NCBI RefSeq assembly: GCF_000753795.1
Contig: NZ_JPEO01000004.1
Span: 1-64,000 of the forward strand
Direction of reading: 5' to 3'
Source of the DNA: Shewanella mangrovi
Lineage (GTDB): Bacteria; Pseudomonadota; Gammaproteobacteria; Enterobacterales; Shewanellaceae
DNA length: 64,000 nucleotides
The first letter of the stretch is position 1. The number at the start of each line of letters is the position of its first letter. Of the stretch, positions 1-9,738 are shown piece after piece. The position numbers and the translations under genes are program-made. The notes below the pieces were generated by a model. The model was given only the letters and a program-made list of their open reading frames with translations. It was not told the origin of the DNA and ran no database searches.

Positions 1-945
1 GTGCATCATTGGTGCCGTTAATGGTGATGGTTACCAATTGAGTATCGGTTGCTCCAAACTCATCGGTAACGGTGACGGTAAAGGTTTCGGTATGGGTTTC
101 ACCCTGTGCCAGTGCCTGTTGGTTGGCGTTATCTAGGGTGTAAATCCATTCGCCGGTGGCCGCGTCAATCGCAAAGCTGCCATAGGTACCAGTGGCATTG
201 CCACTGAAGCTGAGTATTGCGCCGTTATCGACATCATCGGCCGTGACTGTGCCGTTCGCGGTGAGAGTGGTATCTTCCTGCACTGAACCAGTTTGGGTGT
301 CTGAGGTGATCACCGGTGCATCATTGGTGCCGTTAATGGTGATGGTCACTAACTGGGTATCGGTTGCTCCGAACTCGTCGGTAACGGTGACGGTAAAGGT
401 GTCGGTATGGGTTTCACCTTGTGCCAGTGCCTGTTGGTTGGCGTTATCTAAGGTGTAAATCCATTCACCGGTGTTTGAGTCAATGGCAAAACTGCCGTAG
501 GTACCAGTGGCATTACCACTGAAGCTAAGTACCGCGCCATTATCGACATCGTCGGCCGTGACCGTCCCGGTTGCGGTGAGGGTGATATCTTCCTGCACAG
601 TCCCTGTTTGAGTATCAGAGGTGATCACCGGTGCATCATTAGTGCCGTTAATGGTGATGGTCACCAACTGTGTATCGGTTGCTCCGAACTCATCGGTAAC
701 AGTAACAGTGAAGGTATCAGTATGGGTTTCACCCTGTGCCAGTGCCTGTTGGTTGGCGTTATCTAAGGTGTAAATCCATTCGCCGGTGGCCGCGTCAATC
801 GCAAAGCTGCCATAGGTGCCGGTGGCATTGCCACTGAAGCTGAGTACCGCGCCATTATCGACATCGTCAGCTGTGACCGTACCGTTCGCAGTGAGGGTGA
901 TATCTTCCTGCACTGAACCAGTTTGGGGGCCGGAGGTGATCACTG
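1..945 (-). repeat. Three tandem 315-bp VCBS-type repeats inside the adhesin
   Basis: The same segment (beginning GTGCATCATT on the plus strand) recurs at 1, 316 and 631, a period of exactly 315 bp or 105 codons, with roughly nine in ten bases identical by eye. A fourth, more diverged unit covers 946-1266 (321 bp) and a fifth, still more distant, 1267-1590. The array probably continues beyond the left edge. Such DNA-level identity points to recent duplication or ongoing homogenisation and makes copy number prone to change and to misassembly. Confidence 0.9.
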
Positions 946-2671
946 GCGCATCATTGGTACCAGTGATGATAATAGAGACTTCTTGTGTGTCTGTGAGACC
1001 TTGTTCGTCAGTCACTGTCACAACAAAAGTTTCTGTGTGTGTTTCACCTTGTGCCAGTGCCTGTTGGTTGGCGTTATCAAGGGTGAAAGTCCAATCTCCA
1101 GTGTCAGGATCAATAGTAAAGTCACCAAAATCACCTGAGCTATCGCCACTGAAGGTTAACACTGCGCCGTTATCTACATCAGTTGCGGTTATGGTTCCTG
1201 ATGTGGTGAGGGTGACGTCTTCTTGGACTGTTCCTAGATCATCAGTTCCGTCGCCTGAAATGACAGGTGCATCAGGTGTACCGGTAATTGTGATATCAAC
1301 GGTAGTGCTTGAACCATCAGAAAGTCCAACACTAAAGGTTTGGGAGACAACTTCACCATCAGCCAATGCCTGAACAATATCTGCTTCGTTATTTAAGGTG
1401 TATGTCCAAACACCATTGGCATCAACACTAAATGTGCCATAAGCATCGGTGACGCTGTCAGCAACGAAACTTAACGCAGGATTGTCTACATCTGTTGCAG
1501 TTAAGGTGCCTGCAGCGGTCAGAATCTCATCTTCGACCACGGCTCCTTCATCGGCGGAGATTACTGACGGATCTTCAACCGGCGTAACGGTAATGTTTAG
1601 CGTCGCTGTTGCACCAGTGTTGGTTGTGTAGGTAACTTCAGGTACAGAACCATTCCAGTTGGCCACTGGGGTAAAGGTATAACTGCCGTCAGCATTAAGT
1701 TGTAACGTACCTTCATCAAGCTCGACACTGCTGCCTGCCACAAAGGTGTCGCCGTTTATGACGTAGGTAGCAACACTCAGCACGCTATCTATGTCGCTGT
1801 CATTATCTAATACATTGCCGCTCGCGACAGTGTCTTCAGGAATAGTGATGGCATCGTCGTTAGCAAGTGTTGGGTCATCGACAGGGGTAACTGTAATGGT
1901 CAACGTCGCAGTATTACCAGTATTGGTTGTGTAGGTAATGACGGGAACATCACCATTCCAATTAGCATCTGGCGTAAAGCTATAACTACCGTCAGCGTTG
2001 AGCACTAACATGCCGTTTTCTAATTCAACGGTGCTGTTTGCAGCGTAACTATTCCCTTCAACAACAAAACTGGTAACCGCGAGCTCGATACCTGTCGCGG
2101 TATCGTTACTTAGCACGTTACCTGTCGCAACACTATCTTCTGCGATGGTATTGCTGTCGTTTAACGTTGTTGCAGTGAGATCATAAGTAGGAAGGGTTTC
2201 CTGCGAGGTAGATGTTGGCGTAGTGAAGGTTGCCGTGTCATAACCAGAACTTGCGATAACTTCGGAACCATCACGGCTCAGCGTTACATAACCAGAGCCA
2301 CCTTGGTTGGCCAAGTTACCACCAGCAGCGGTTTCAGGTAAGTTAGCGGTAGGGTCTTCTCCGGCAGCAATTAAGGCTTGCAACTGCTGAATTTCAGCAT
2401 CTGTTGTCGCATTGCCTGTAGCATTGGCATCTGCTGGTTGTGAGAATTCTGGGGCCGCTGAAAGTGCAGTTTCTCCAGCATCGCTTAAATTCATGACCGC
2501 ACCAGAAGAGGTAACAAGTTGTGCAGTAGCATTATCAGCAATTACCAACTGAGCGCCTGTGGGAACGATTTCTCCATCTTGAAGAGGTCGAGTTTTTCCA
2601 TCGACAATAATTGAGATTTGCCCGTTAAGACCTTGAATTTGGCCGCCTTGCTGGATAGTTACTGTGTTCAT
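1..2671 (-). CDS. LapA-type giant repeat adhesin, N-terminal part (runs off left edge)
   Basis: The frame stays open from an ATG at 2671 (preceded by AGGGG) to the window edge, at least 890 residues, with no stop. Residues 1-135 look like the retention module of LapA-family adhesins, which plugs the outer-membrane export channel. The stretch DPTANLPETAAGG (residues 106-118) contains the TAAG di-alanine site cut by the periplasmic protease LapG, here between Ala115 and Ala116, and a GYDT motif follows at about 143. Residues 170-360 hold two cadherin/Ig-like repeats with the NDDxxTxxED signature. From about 360 onward there are VCBS-type repeats, the last ones nearly identical. The C-terminus, where RTX motifs and a type I secretion signal would be expected, lies outside the window, as do any lapD/lapG/lapEBC partners. 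The family call is firm; ligand and length are unknown. Confidence 0.9.
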   Translation of the reverse strand, partial: MNTVTIQQGGQIQGLNGQISIIVDGKTRPLQDGEIVPTGAQLVIADNATAQLVTSSGAVMNLSDAGETALSAAPEFSQPADANATGNATTDAEIQQLQALIAAGEDPTANLPETAAGGNLANQGGSGYVTLSRDGSEVIASSGYDTATFTTPTSTSQETLPTYDLTATTLNDSNTIAEDSVATGNVLSNDTATGIELAVTSFVVEGNSYAANSTVELENGMLVLNADGSYSFTPDANWNGDVPVITYTTNTGNTATLTITVTPVDDPTLANDDAITIPEDTVASGNVLDNDSDIDSVLSVATYVINGDTFVAGSSVELDEGTLQLNADGSYTFTPVANWNGSVPEVTYTTNTGATATLNITVTPVEDPSVISADEGAVVEDEILTAAGTLTATDVDNPALSFVADSVTDAYGTFSVDANGVWTYTLNNEADIVQALADGEVVSQTFSVGLSDGSSTTVDITITGTPDAPVISGDGTDDLGTVQEDVTLTTSGTITATDVDNGAVLTFSGDSSGDFGDFTIDPDTGDWTFTLDNANQQALAQGETHTETFVVTVTDEQGLTDTQEVSIIITGTNDAPVITSGPQTGSVQEDITLTANGTVTADDVDNGAVLSFSGNATGTYGSFAIDAATGEWIYTLDNANQQALAQGETHTDTFTVTVTDEFGATDTQLVTITINGTNDAPVITSDTQTGTVQEDITLTATGTVTADDVDNGAVLSFSGNATGTYGSFAIDSNTGEWIYTLDNANQQALAQGETHTDTFTVTVTDEFGATDTQLVTITINGTNDAPVITSDTQTGSVQEDTTLTANGTVTADDVDNGAILSFSGNATGTYGSFAIDAATGEWIYTLDNANQQALAQGETHTETFTVTVTDEFGATDTQLVTITINGTNDA

Positions 2672-2836
2672 ACTAGCCCCTGCTTACTCTTGACCATCCT
2701 TGATGTTAAAGAGTGTTTATTTACATAGATGTTGAAAATGTAAAAAAAGTATCTTTTGGATTAGCAATATTAGGTTAAAAACCATTCGTGGTCAATTTTT
2801 TGACGCATTTAAAAGTCAATTAAAAACAGCATGTTA

Positions 2837-2865
2837 TGCATATCGTATACTATCAACTATGACAA
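2837..2865 (-). promoter_or_regulatory. Possible promoter of the adhesin gene
   Basis: On the minus strand TTGTCA is separated by 17 bp from TATGCA, 166 bp upstream of the adhesin ATG, in the AT-rich 375-bp gap (2672-3046) between hemY and the adhesin. The match to the sigma-70 consensus is only moderate and other hexamers are possible in such AT-rich DNA. Apart from the inverted repeat at 2980-3013, nothing else is clear in this gap. Confidence 0.3.
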
Positions 2866-2979
2866 TTTTATCTAGAAATTGACAATTGTTACTGTTTGGA
2901 ATAACAGCAGGCCGATTCATAACGTTAAGTGATAAAAATCACATAACTGATGTAATGGTCTTTTTTAAGGATAGAAGGG

Positions 2980-3013
2980 CTGCTAGGGAACCTCAAATAA
3001 GGTTACCTAGCAG
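2980..3013. repeat. Inverted repeat downstream of hemY
   Basis: CTGCTAGGGAACC and GGTTACCTAGCAG form a 13-bp stem with one G-A mismatch and an 8-base loop, 34 bp beyond the hemY stop codon. It is placed to end hemCDXY transcripts, but no clear U-tract follows on the minus strand. It may be a processing or stabilising hairpin rather than an intrinsic terminator. Confidence 0.4.
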
Positions 3014-3046
3014 GATCAATATATGAGAAGTTGGGCGTTTGTTTTG

Positions 3047-4216
3047 TCAGATATCAATTGCGTTTGCAGCTGCGCGGTACGCATCGGCTGCGGCGGTATG
3101 ATTGGCGAGCTGTTCATGAAGTTGTGCCAGCGCTAGAAAGTGTTTATGTGTTGGATCTAGTTCAGTCAATTTCTGTAATGCCGAGAGTTGGGCACTAAGC
3201 TCTCTTTTTTGCTCATAAGCTTCCGCTACACAATGTTGATAGGCAATGCGATTGGCACATTTAACTTCTTGCGCTTGCAATAACTTAAGTAGCTGCTCAT
3301 CGTCAGGCGTGATGATAGTGGCAATCGCATGATAGATAGCATCACTGGTATCTTGCTTTAACTGTTTTGACAGAAGCTTTACTGCGTCGTCATGACGTGA
3401 CAGGGTATTTAGCGCCAGCGCATAACTGGCAATCACATCGGCAATAGACTTTTCATGTCGGGTTAACCAGCCCCAGCAAGTGTTCAGTTCTTCCACTGTG
3501 GTGGCCGCTTGCAATTGTTTAGTGCAAATTTTAATTGTGAGCTGTTGTTGCTGATGTTCATCAATAAGCTGACGTTTTAGCAGTGCAGGTAACAAAGATC
3601 TGAGTGCCATCCAATCTTGTTGGGCCAAATAAACATCTTTGGCCAGTTTCAGCAACGGCGCTTTACTCTTACTGGTAGGTTTCAGTTTATCCAGTTCAGT
3701 TCGAGCGAGTTCAAGATCGCCGCTGCGGAGCAAGTAGCGGGTTCTGGCTGCGGTAACCGCCTCAAATGCCAGTGGTACTTCTGCCGCTTTATCTAGGTAT
3801 TCATCACGTTCTTCAGTTTTTAGCTGATGCTGTGCGGCACGTGCGGCGGCGAGATAGTTCAGTACCGGGATCTCTCCCTGTTCAGCACCTTTACGCATGG
3901 CTCTTTCGGCAGCACTCCAGTTCTCTTCAGCAATGGCGAGCGCGCCAACTAAAGTGTGCTTGCGCGCTGCTTTGCGGCGCCAGCGTTGTGGTAAATAGCG
4001 ACTGCTTAATACTAAGTTGAGCGTGGCGACGATGAGCCATTCCAGCAGTTGTAACACCCCATAAAATACCACCATCGCCACAATGGCAAAAATGACGCTG
4101 GTTTCGAGTTGCCAACCGAGAAAAGAGATATAGACGTAGCCTTTATTGCCAACAAGCAACGGACTTAGCAGTGCACCTGCTAAAATAACCAGCAGATAAA
4201 ACAATACCCTAATCAT
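3047..4216 (-). CDS. hemY: HemY, inner-membrane TPR protein of the heme operon
   Basis: This 389-residue protein starts with two hydrophobic segments (about 3-24 and 40-62) that anchor it in the inner membrane. A long helical, Ala/Leu-rich TPR-like region follows. The length and the start MIRVLFYLLVILAG are typical of HemY of the gammaproteobacterial hemCDXY operon, which is unrelated to the Bacillus protoporphyrinogen oxidase of the same name. Its ATG overlaps the hemX stop (ATGA at 4213-4216), indicating translational coupling. The family is thought to organise or modulate heme biosynthesis; an exact biochemical role is not established. Confidence 0.9.
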   Translation of the reverse strand: MIRVLFYLLVILAGALLSPLLVGNKGYVYISFLGWQLETSVIFAIVAMVVFYGVLQLLEWLIVATLNLVLSSRYLPQRWRRKAARKHTLVGALAIAEENWSAAERAMRKGAEQGEIPVLNYLAAARAAQHQLKTEERDEYLDKAAEVPLAFEAVTAARTRYLLRSGDLELARTELDKLKPTSKSKAPLLKLAKDVYLAQQDWMALRSLLPALLKRQLIDEHQQQQLTIKICTKQLQAATTVEELNTCWGWLTRHEKSIADVIASYALALNTLSRHDDAVKLLSKQLKQDTSDAIYHAIATIITPDDEQLLKLLQAQEVKCANRIAYQHCVAEAYEQKRELSAQLSALQKLTELDPTHKHFLALAQLHEQLANHTAAADAYRAAANAIDI

Positions 4217-5382
4217 TCAGTAGCCTCCCCATTTGGCATTAAATTGCCATAGGTGACTAACTGTTTGAGCAATTTACTGCACTGGAATTGCTGTACGTTA
4301 ATCGCATCAAGCTTAAGGCTAGAAAGTGCTTCGAGGCTTTTTAACACTTCCTGCGTGTTGTCGTTATCGAGGTCGTAGTACTGCTGGATCCATTTACGTG
4401 CCATGGTGATCGACTGGCGGTAGTTCAACTCGTTATATTGGTAGAGTGCCAATTGTGCTTGTAGTAGCTTATTGCGAATATTTTCTTCCAGATACCATTC
4501 CTGCTTCGCAGATAACAGGGGCGTAACGTCGGTGGTAACTTTGCGGATAGTGAAGAAATCTTCCTTCAGGGCTTCCCAAGTTTTGGCGAGGTTGCTGCGC
4601 CAGTCGCTAAATGAATTTGATACTTGTTGATCTTCCGCTGTTGGCTCATCTTGCTGCTGTAATTTATTTAGCGGCATTTTATCTAACTTGCCGATCACGC
4701 CATCTAAGGTAAATACCGTCCCTGCGATATCTGCATTCTTGATTTCACTCACCGCGGCAATATCTTCGGCAATCGCTTTGCGTAACGGCACTAAAGAAGG
4801 TTCTTGCATCGCTGCAATTCGTTCATCGGCAGCATGAAGTAAACTCGCGGCAGTTTGTGGGTCTTTCTCCAACCATAGTTTACGGCCAGCAATACGGACC
4901 AGGTATTCAGCCTCCGCCGCCATCCAATGATTCGGATGACGTTGAGCCAATGTGGCCACTTTAGTATTAAGTTGAGATTGTGTCTGACTCAGTTTGTCGA
5001 GCGCTGATTGCGTTTGGCTAAGCTGTTGCTCGGTCTCATGCTGTGCGCTATCTAGCGTTTTAAGCTTTGCTTCCGGCGCAAGCTTAGCTTGGGCAATATC
5101 TGCCGCTAATTGTTCACTCTGTTGCTGCTGTTGAGAAATTTGCAGATACAAGTAATAACTCACGCCCATCCCAGCCAGCGCAATCAGTGCGACCAATAGC
5201 AGGCAAAACTTCAGTAACCCTGAACTTTTGTTGGTTGTTGGTTTGTTGGCGCTTGCTGGCGGTTCCGCTTCGACGGCACTGCCTGTTGTCTCGGCTTCGA
5301 GTGTCGCTTCTGTGCCAGTTGTATCGGCGACGACCTGTGCTTCGGTATTGGGTTGTTCCGCCTGAGGTTTCTCGTTGTCCAT
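4213..5382 (-). CDS. hemX: HemX, heme-operon membrane protein
   Basis: This protein of 389 residues has an acidic, Ala/Thr/Glu-rich cytoplasmic N-terminus, one transmembrane segment at about 57-78, a Gln-rich coiled coil (about 80-140) and a helical periplasmic domain containing a conserved-looking WMAAEAEYLVRIA block. I chose the ATG at 5382 because AGGA lies at the right distance; an upstream ATG at 5415 would add 11 residues. Gene order hemD-hemX-hemY and the 4-bp overlap with hemY support the name. Despite an old label as uroporphyrinogen methyltransferase it has no recognisable methyltransferase motif. Confidence 0.88.
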   Translation of the reverse strand: MDNEKPQAEQPNTEAQVVADTTGTEATLEAETTGSAVEAEPPASANKPTTNKSSGLLKFCLLLVALIALAGMGVSYYLYLQISQQQQQSEQLAADIAQAKLAPEAKLKTLDSAQHETEQQLSQTQSALDKLSQTQSQLNTKVATLAQRHPNHWMAAEAEYLVRIAGRKLWLEKDPQTAASLLHAADERIAAMQEPSLVPLRKAIAEDIAAVSEIKNADIAGTVFTLDGVIGKLDKMPLNKLQQQDEPTAEDQQVSNSFSDWRSNLAKTWEALKEDFFTIRKVTTDVTPLLSAKQEWYLEENIRNKLLQAQLALYQYNELNYRQSITMARKWIQQYYDLDNDNTQEVLKSLEALSSLKLDAINVQQFQCSKLLKQLVTYGNLMPNGEATE

Positions 5383-5421
5383 ATAACTGTCCTGGGAATT
5401 GAAGGCCAGAGGCAACAGCAG

Positions 5422-6141
5422 TTACAGCGATAAGGCCTTTAAAATAGCGGCATCATTTGCTGCACCAGCATTTAAAACAAAGCTTAATCCAGCTTCATGA
5501 GCTTGCTGTTGTACTCGAATACTGGGCACTATGATATGACATGCTTGCAGCCAAGAAAAATTTTCTTCACTGATCAGCGAAAGGAGATTGGTTAATGCCT
5601 CGCCGCTGGTAAGGACAATCGTATCGATACCAAACTGCTGCCAATCTTGTAGCACAGCGCTTTTATCGTACTCCGGGCAGTGACGACGATAGACTTCGCA
5701 GTAACTGACATGGGCGCCATAGTCACTGAGTTGTTGGGCTAATGTCTCGCGGCCACCGACGCCGCGAACAATTACAATGTTCTTGTTCGTTACCACGTCA
5801 GGTTGGAGGCCGGGAAGACTCAGTAGTCCCTCGGTTTGCTGATTATCTGCAGGGGTGCCGATGGCGTTAAAGCCAAGTTTCTGCAGCGACTGTAAGGTTG
5901 CGTCGCCGACAGCATAAAATTGGCAGTCAGTTGGCCAGCCGTTAACTGGCGGCGCAACATATTTCACCGCATTGGTACTAATAAAAATGATGATGTCGGC
6001 CGTGGCCAATGACGCAGACGCTTGCTGAGTCAAGGCCGATACCGCCAATAACGGTGTGACTAAAAACGGAATCCCTTTTTGCGTCAGGGATTCCGTCATT
6101 GACTGGTTCCGACCTTGCGGTCGAGTCAGCAGTATTTTCAT
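5422..6141 (-). CDS. hemD: Uroporphyrinogen-III synthase HemD
   Basis: This 239-residue protein has the usual length for HemD, which inverts ring D and cyclises hydroxymethylbilane to uroporphyrinogen III in the cytosol. The start MKILLTRPQGR and internal blocks such as DIIIFISTNAVKYV, FYAVGDAT, VRGVGGRETLAQQL and TIVLTSGEALTNLL follow the family pattern of two alternating domains. HemD sequences are weakly conserved, so the strongest support is its place 13 bp behind hemC and ahead of hemX. It is evidently co-transcribed with hemC. Confidence 0.93.
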   Translation of the reverse strand: MKILLTRPQGRNQSMTESLTQKGIPFLVTPLLAVSALTQQASASLATADIIIFISTNAVKYVAPPVNGWPTDCQFYAVGDATLQSLQKLGFNAIGTPADNQQTEGLLSLPGLQPDVVTNKNIVIVRGVGGRETLAQQLSDYGAHVSYCEVYRRHCPEYDKSAVLQDWQQFGIDTIVLTSGEALTNLLSLISEENFSWLQACHIIVPSIRVQQQAHEAGLSFVLNAGAANDAAILKALSL

Positions 6142-6154
6142 CGTGTTGATGAAA

Positions 6155-7084
6155 TTAGTTACCGTAAACCGCTTGCAGGATGGCTTTGGCGCCTTTTCCT
6201 AGCAGTTCGTCAGCCAAGGCGTTACCTAAGCTTTCCGCATCGCTGACTTTGCCACTGATTTCACTGCGGATGACTTCAGAACCATCTGGGTTGCCCACCA
6301 GACCGCGCAGCAACATATCATCGCCAGTGATCTCAGCAAAAGCACCAATAGGTACCTGGCAACCGCCTTCCAGGCGAGTGTTCATGGCACGTTCTGCCAG
6401 CACACGGTAGCGTGTTTCTTTGTGTTCCAGTGGCGCCAGCAGAGCTTTCACTCGCGCGTCATCGGTACGACATTCGATACCAACGGCACCCTGACCATTC
6501 GCTGGCAGTGATTCAGTGGTTTCAATGAAGCTGGTGATGCGTTCTTTCAATTCCAAACGGATAAGTCCTGCAGCAGCCAGAATAATTGCATCGTAATCGC
6601 CAGCATCGAGCTTGCTTAGACGCGTACCCACGTTACCACGCAGATCTTTAATTACTAAGTCTGGGCGGCGGGCACGTAACTGGCATTGGCGGCGCAGGCT
6701 AGAAGTACCGACTACAGCACCTTGTGGCAATTCGTCGAGATTTTTGTAGGTATTAGACACAAATGCATCGCGTGGATCTTCACGCTTGCAAATCACTTCT
6801 AAGCCCAGACCTTCAGGAAATTCTACCGGTACGTCTTTCATTGAATGTACCGCGATATCTGCTTGGCCTTCGAGCATGGCCACTTCCAGCTCTTTCACAA
6901 ACAAGCCCTTGCCGCCCACTTTTGCTAGCGGGGTGTCAAGAATGATGTCGCCTTTAGTGCTCATCGGCAGCAGTTCAACCAGCAATCCAGGATGGATGCG
7001 TTCCAATTCTGCTTTGACAAATTCTGCTTGCCACATGGCGAGCGGACTTTTACGAGTTGCAATGCGAATAAGATTGTCAGACAT
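6155..7084 (-). CDS. hemC: Porphobilinogen deaminase HemC
   Basis: HemC (hydroxymethylbilane synthase) joins four porphobilinogens into hydroxymethylbilane. The 309-residue product starting at [16 protein letters not shown] shows [19 protein letters not shown] and [10 protein letters not shown]. The cofactor-attachment motif EGGCQVPIG carries the cysteine that binds the dipyrromethane primer. The open frame extends 27 codons upstream to 7165, but the ATG at 7084 gives the normal family N-terminus. It heads the hemCDXY operon and is divergent from cyaA, sharing a roughly 210-bp control region. Confidence 0.97.
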   Translation of the reverse strand: MSDNLIRIATRKSPLAMWQAEFVKAELERIHPGLLVELLPMSTKGDIILDTPLAKVGGKGLFVKELEVAMLEGQADIAVHSMKDVPVEFPEGLGLEVICKREDPRDAFVSNTYKNLDELPQGAVVGTSSLRRQCQLRARRPDLVIKDLRGNVGTRLSKLDAGDYDAIILAAAGLIRLELKERITSFIETTESLPANGQGAVGIECRTDDARVKALLAPLEHKETRYRVLAERAMNTRLEGGCQVPIGAFAEITGDDMLLRGLVGNPDGSEVIRSEISGKVSDAESLGNALADELLGKGAKAILQAVYGN

Positions 7085-7208
7085 GCTCGAGATGTTCCGT
7101 AAGTAATGTAATGTAAGTAATTGCGGCAATGCTAACATTGCCAACTGCGGATTAGCACGAGCCACGCCGCAATCTTTGCATTTGCTTGATAGGATAATTA
7201 CTCGAAAA

Positions 7209-7224
7209 TGTGATCTTCATCTCA
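7209..7224. promoter_or_regulatory. CRP-like site between hemC and cyaA
   Basis: TGTGA-TCTTCA-TCTCA matches the CRP consensus TGTGA-N6-TCACA at nine of ten half-site positions and lies 70 bp upstream of the cyaA ATG. A weaker TGTGATAGAAGTGTTA follows at about 7239. Repression of cyaA by cAMP-CRP is known in Escherichia coli, so feedback here is plausible. The call is from sequence only. Confidence 0.5.
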
Positions 7225-7293
7225 ATTGCTTGCTGAATGTGATAGAAGTGTTAGCATTAGTGATTACTGAATCAAGGGAGTGAGTTGTTATAG

Positions 7294-9720
7294 ATGATCA
7301 AGCGCCAACTGCAGTTTTTTGACACTGCGGAGCGACTCAATCGAGTTCGCTTAGCTCGTGCACAGGCGATTTTTTCACCGTTACAACAACAGCTTTTCAG
7401 CCTGATCCCAGTATTTGTTCACTGCCATCATCCCAGTTTGCCCGGTTATAACCATCCGTTAACACCCTGTGGTATCGCTCAGTTTGATCCTCAGCTTGAG
7501 CATACCAATGCGTTGGCACGGCTAAATTTGGCCTTTATTGCTCCAACGTCTGCGCCAATGCAGATTGAGGGTGTCTACGTCATGGGCAGCACCGCCAGTT
7601 TTGGGCAAAATCCCAAAAGTGATGTTGATGTGTGGTTAGTACACAGCGCCGACATCAGCGCTACCCAACAGCAGCTGCTACGTGACAAGGCCAAACAGTT
7701 AACTCGTTGGTTCGCTGGTTTTGATTTCGAAGTCAACTTCTATCTATTACAACCAGAACACTTCAAGTGGCATCAACAACAGCATGCGACCACCGAATGG
7801 GAAGTACTTGGTCATGAGAATAGTGGCAGTGCGCAGCATTGGTTGCTGCTGGACGAATTTTATCGCAGCCATATTCGCCTAGCGGGTAAACCTGCGGTTT
7901 GGTGGCCGGAGGGCGTTGCCGACCCTGAGCGCTTGCTGTATTTGGGTGACATGCGTGAATTGCCAGCCAGCGAATATTTTGGTGCTTCATTGTGGCAGCT
8001 TTATAAAGGCTTAGAAAAACCCCATAAAGCCTTGTTGAAAGTGTTGCTGTTGGAAGCCTACGCCAGCGAATATCCGCAAACTCGGTTAGTCTCAGAAGAG
8101 ATTTGGCATTTAACTGAGCAGGAAAATTTCACCACCGAGAATGATCCCTATCTGCAGTTGTATTTCACCATTGAGCGCTATCTGCTCAAGGTTGGGGATT
8201 TGCGCCGCTTAGAGATTGCGCGGCGCTGCTTTTACCTCAAGTGCGGTATTCGTTTAAGTGATGCGCATACACACCAAGACTGGCGTTTTCATTATCTGCG
8301 TAAATTGGTGCGCGATTGGGAATGGCCCTATAGCTTAGTTGCCACCTTAGATAACTGTCATCAATGGCATAGCGGCGAATTGCAGTGGTTCAATGAACAA
8401 CTAAACCAATTGATGCTCACCAGCTATCAAACCTTACTGCGGTTTGCCTCCACTCAGCGTTTGAGTGAGTCGTTTAAGGTGGAAGATCTTGGGCTGCTGA
8501 CACGTAAGTTACATACCTATTTTAGTGAGGATAAGCAGCAGATCCTGCGCTTAAACTCGCTGTGGAGCCAGTCAATAGCTGAGCCGCATCTGACCATTTT
8601 GCATAGCGAAAATCAGCAGTGTTATTACCTCTATCGACTCACACCCGATCCGAAAAAATTCATCGGTGAGGTGGCCATCTACCGTGCTGAAAGCATTGCG
8701 GCATTGTTAGCCTGGACATGTCTGAATGGCGTTGCCGACGAAAATACTCAATGGCATCTGTTTGGGGCAAATCGTCGCCGAAGTCGTCGTTTATCAAGGG
8801 TGGCACACCGGATTTTACCCAGCTTAGCCAACTGCGACTGGCGAGTATCTAAGTTGGAGTTATGTCAGCCATGGCACTATCGCAAGATTATTCTATTACT
8901 GAATTTGGAAGATGATCCTTCGCAGTTGTGGCAAGGGCAGGAGATTATGGTCGACCTGCTGGGAATTAATCCGTTGTCGGTTGGCAAAAGCCATTTCTCA
9001 CTGATGGGGAGTCTACAACTACTGACACAAAACTCTTGGGGCGAATGGCATAGCTACAACTTTAGCGCGGAGCTCGGATTACTGGAGCTGATCCAGCATA
9101 TCGCGGCTGGCCTCAAGCGCACCCCCACACCGATAGCGGTCGAAGTACTCAGTGCGTCTGCCAAAGCACGTCCGCAGTTAGAAAGTCATTTACGACAACT
9201 GTTGCGACAGATAGTGACGCTCATCCATCGCGCCGACAATGCGCGTACGTTGGTGCAACCATTACAACTGCGCCATAAACGCTACGGAGTGTTTTTTGAT
9301 GGTAAAGGTGTCAGCTATCGTGATTTGAGTGATGTACGTTCTCTCTACCAGCAGATGATGCGTGGGGCGCTGAATGAGCCTGAGCTTCGGGATAAGCCAT
9401 TGCCGCGTTTTGAGGCGCTGCCGCAGCCAATTCAGGATGTGGCGGTAAAAGGTGTGGTGCAGTATTTTCTACGACCGAATGATACTCAGGTCGATGTCTA
9501 TGTATTGGATGAGCTTAATCAGCTCCAACACTACATTCAAAATTCAAATAATATCAATGAGTTGGTGAGTCAGGTTTCGCAGCATTTTGCCTTTGCTGAT
9601 GTGCATAACCTGCGTGGCCGTTTCAATTTTCCACAATTCTTTTTACTGCAAGGCTCGCGGCAAGCTCTGCAAGTTGTGCCTTTTGGTATGTCATCGGCAG
9701 CGGCGCAATCTGATTTTTAA
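7294..9720 (+). CDS. cyaA: Class I adenylate cyclase CyaA
   Basis: CyaA makes cAMP from ATP and feeds CRP signalling. The 808-residue protein is slightly shorter than the roughly 850 usual in enterobacteria. The catalytic nucleotidyltransferase core is near the N-terminus: GSTASFGQ (residues 100-107) followed by SDVDVW with the metal-binding aspartates. The remaining residues correspond to the C-terminal regulatory half that in enterobacteria responds to EIIA-Glc. GGGAG lies upstream of the chosen ATG at 7294, about 15 nt away, so a nearby alternative start cannot be excluded. Divergent from hemC and convergent with cyaY, as in related genera. Confidence 0.97.
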   Translation: MIKRQLQFFDTAERLNRVRLARAQAIFSPLQQQLFSLIPVFVHCHHPSLPGYNHPLTPCGIAQFDPQLEHTNALARLNLAFIAPTSAPMQIEGVYVMGSTASFGQNPKSDVDVWLVHSADISATQQQLLRDKAKQLTRWFAGFDFEVNFYLLQPEHFKWHQQQHATTEWEVLGHENSGSAQHWLLLDEFYRSHIRLAGKPAVWWPEGVADPERLLYLGDMRELPASEYFGASLWQLYKGLEKPHKALLKVLLLEAYASEYPQTRLVSEEIWHLTEQENFTTENDPYLQLYFTIERYLLKVGDLRRLEIARRCFYLKCGIRLSDAHTHQDWRFHYLRKLVRDWEWPYSLVATLDNCHQWHSGELQWFNEQLNQLMLTSYQTLLRFASTQRLSESFKVEDLGLLTRKLHTYFSEDKQQILRLNSLWSQSIAEPHLTILHSENQQCYYLYRLTPDPKKFIGEVAIYRAESIAALLAWTCLNGVADENTQWHLFGANRRRSRRLSRVAHRILPSLANCDWRVSKLELCQPWHYRKIILLLNLEDDPSQLWQGQEIMVDLLGINPLSVGKSHFSLMGSLQLLTQNSWGEWHSYNFSAELGLLELIQHIAAGLKRTPTPIAVEVLSASAKARPQLESHLRQLLRQIVTLIHRADNARTLVQPLQLRHKRYGVFFDGKGVSYRDLSDVRSLYQQMMRGALNEPELRDKPLPRFEALPQPIQDVAVKGVVQYFLRPNDTQVDVYVLDELNQLQHYIQNSNNINELVSQVSQHFAFADVHNLRGRFNFPQFFLLQGSRQALQVVPFGMSSAAAQSDF

Positions 9721-9738
9721 TCACGCCGCTGCTGAATA

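Noticed and set aside
1..1266. CRISPR-like or satellite array
   Set aside because: The repeat unit is 315 bp without spacers and is an in-frame protein repeat.
192..1631. Plus-strand open frames of 60-185 codons with Val/Ser-rich products
   Set aside because: They are antisense shadows of the adhesin repeats; their products mirror the 315-bp repeat and have no ribosome-binding sites or family resemblance.
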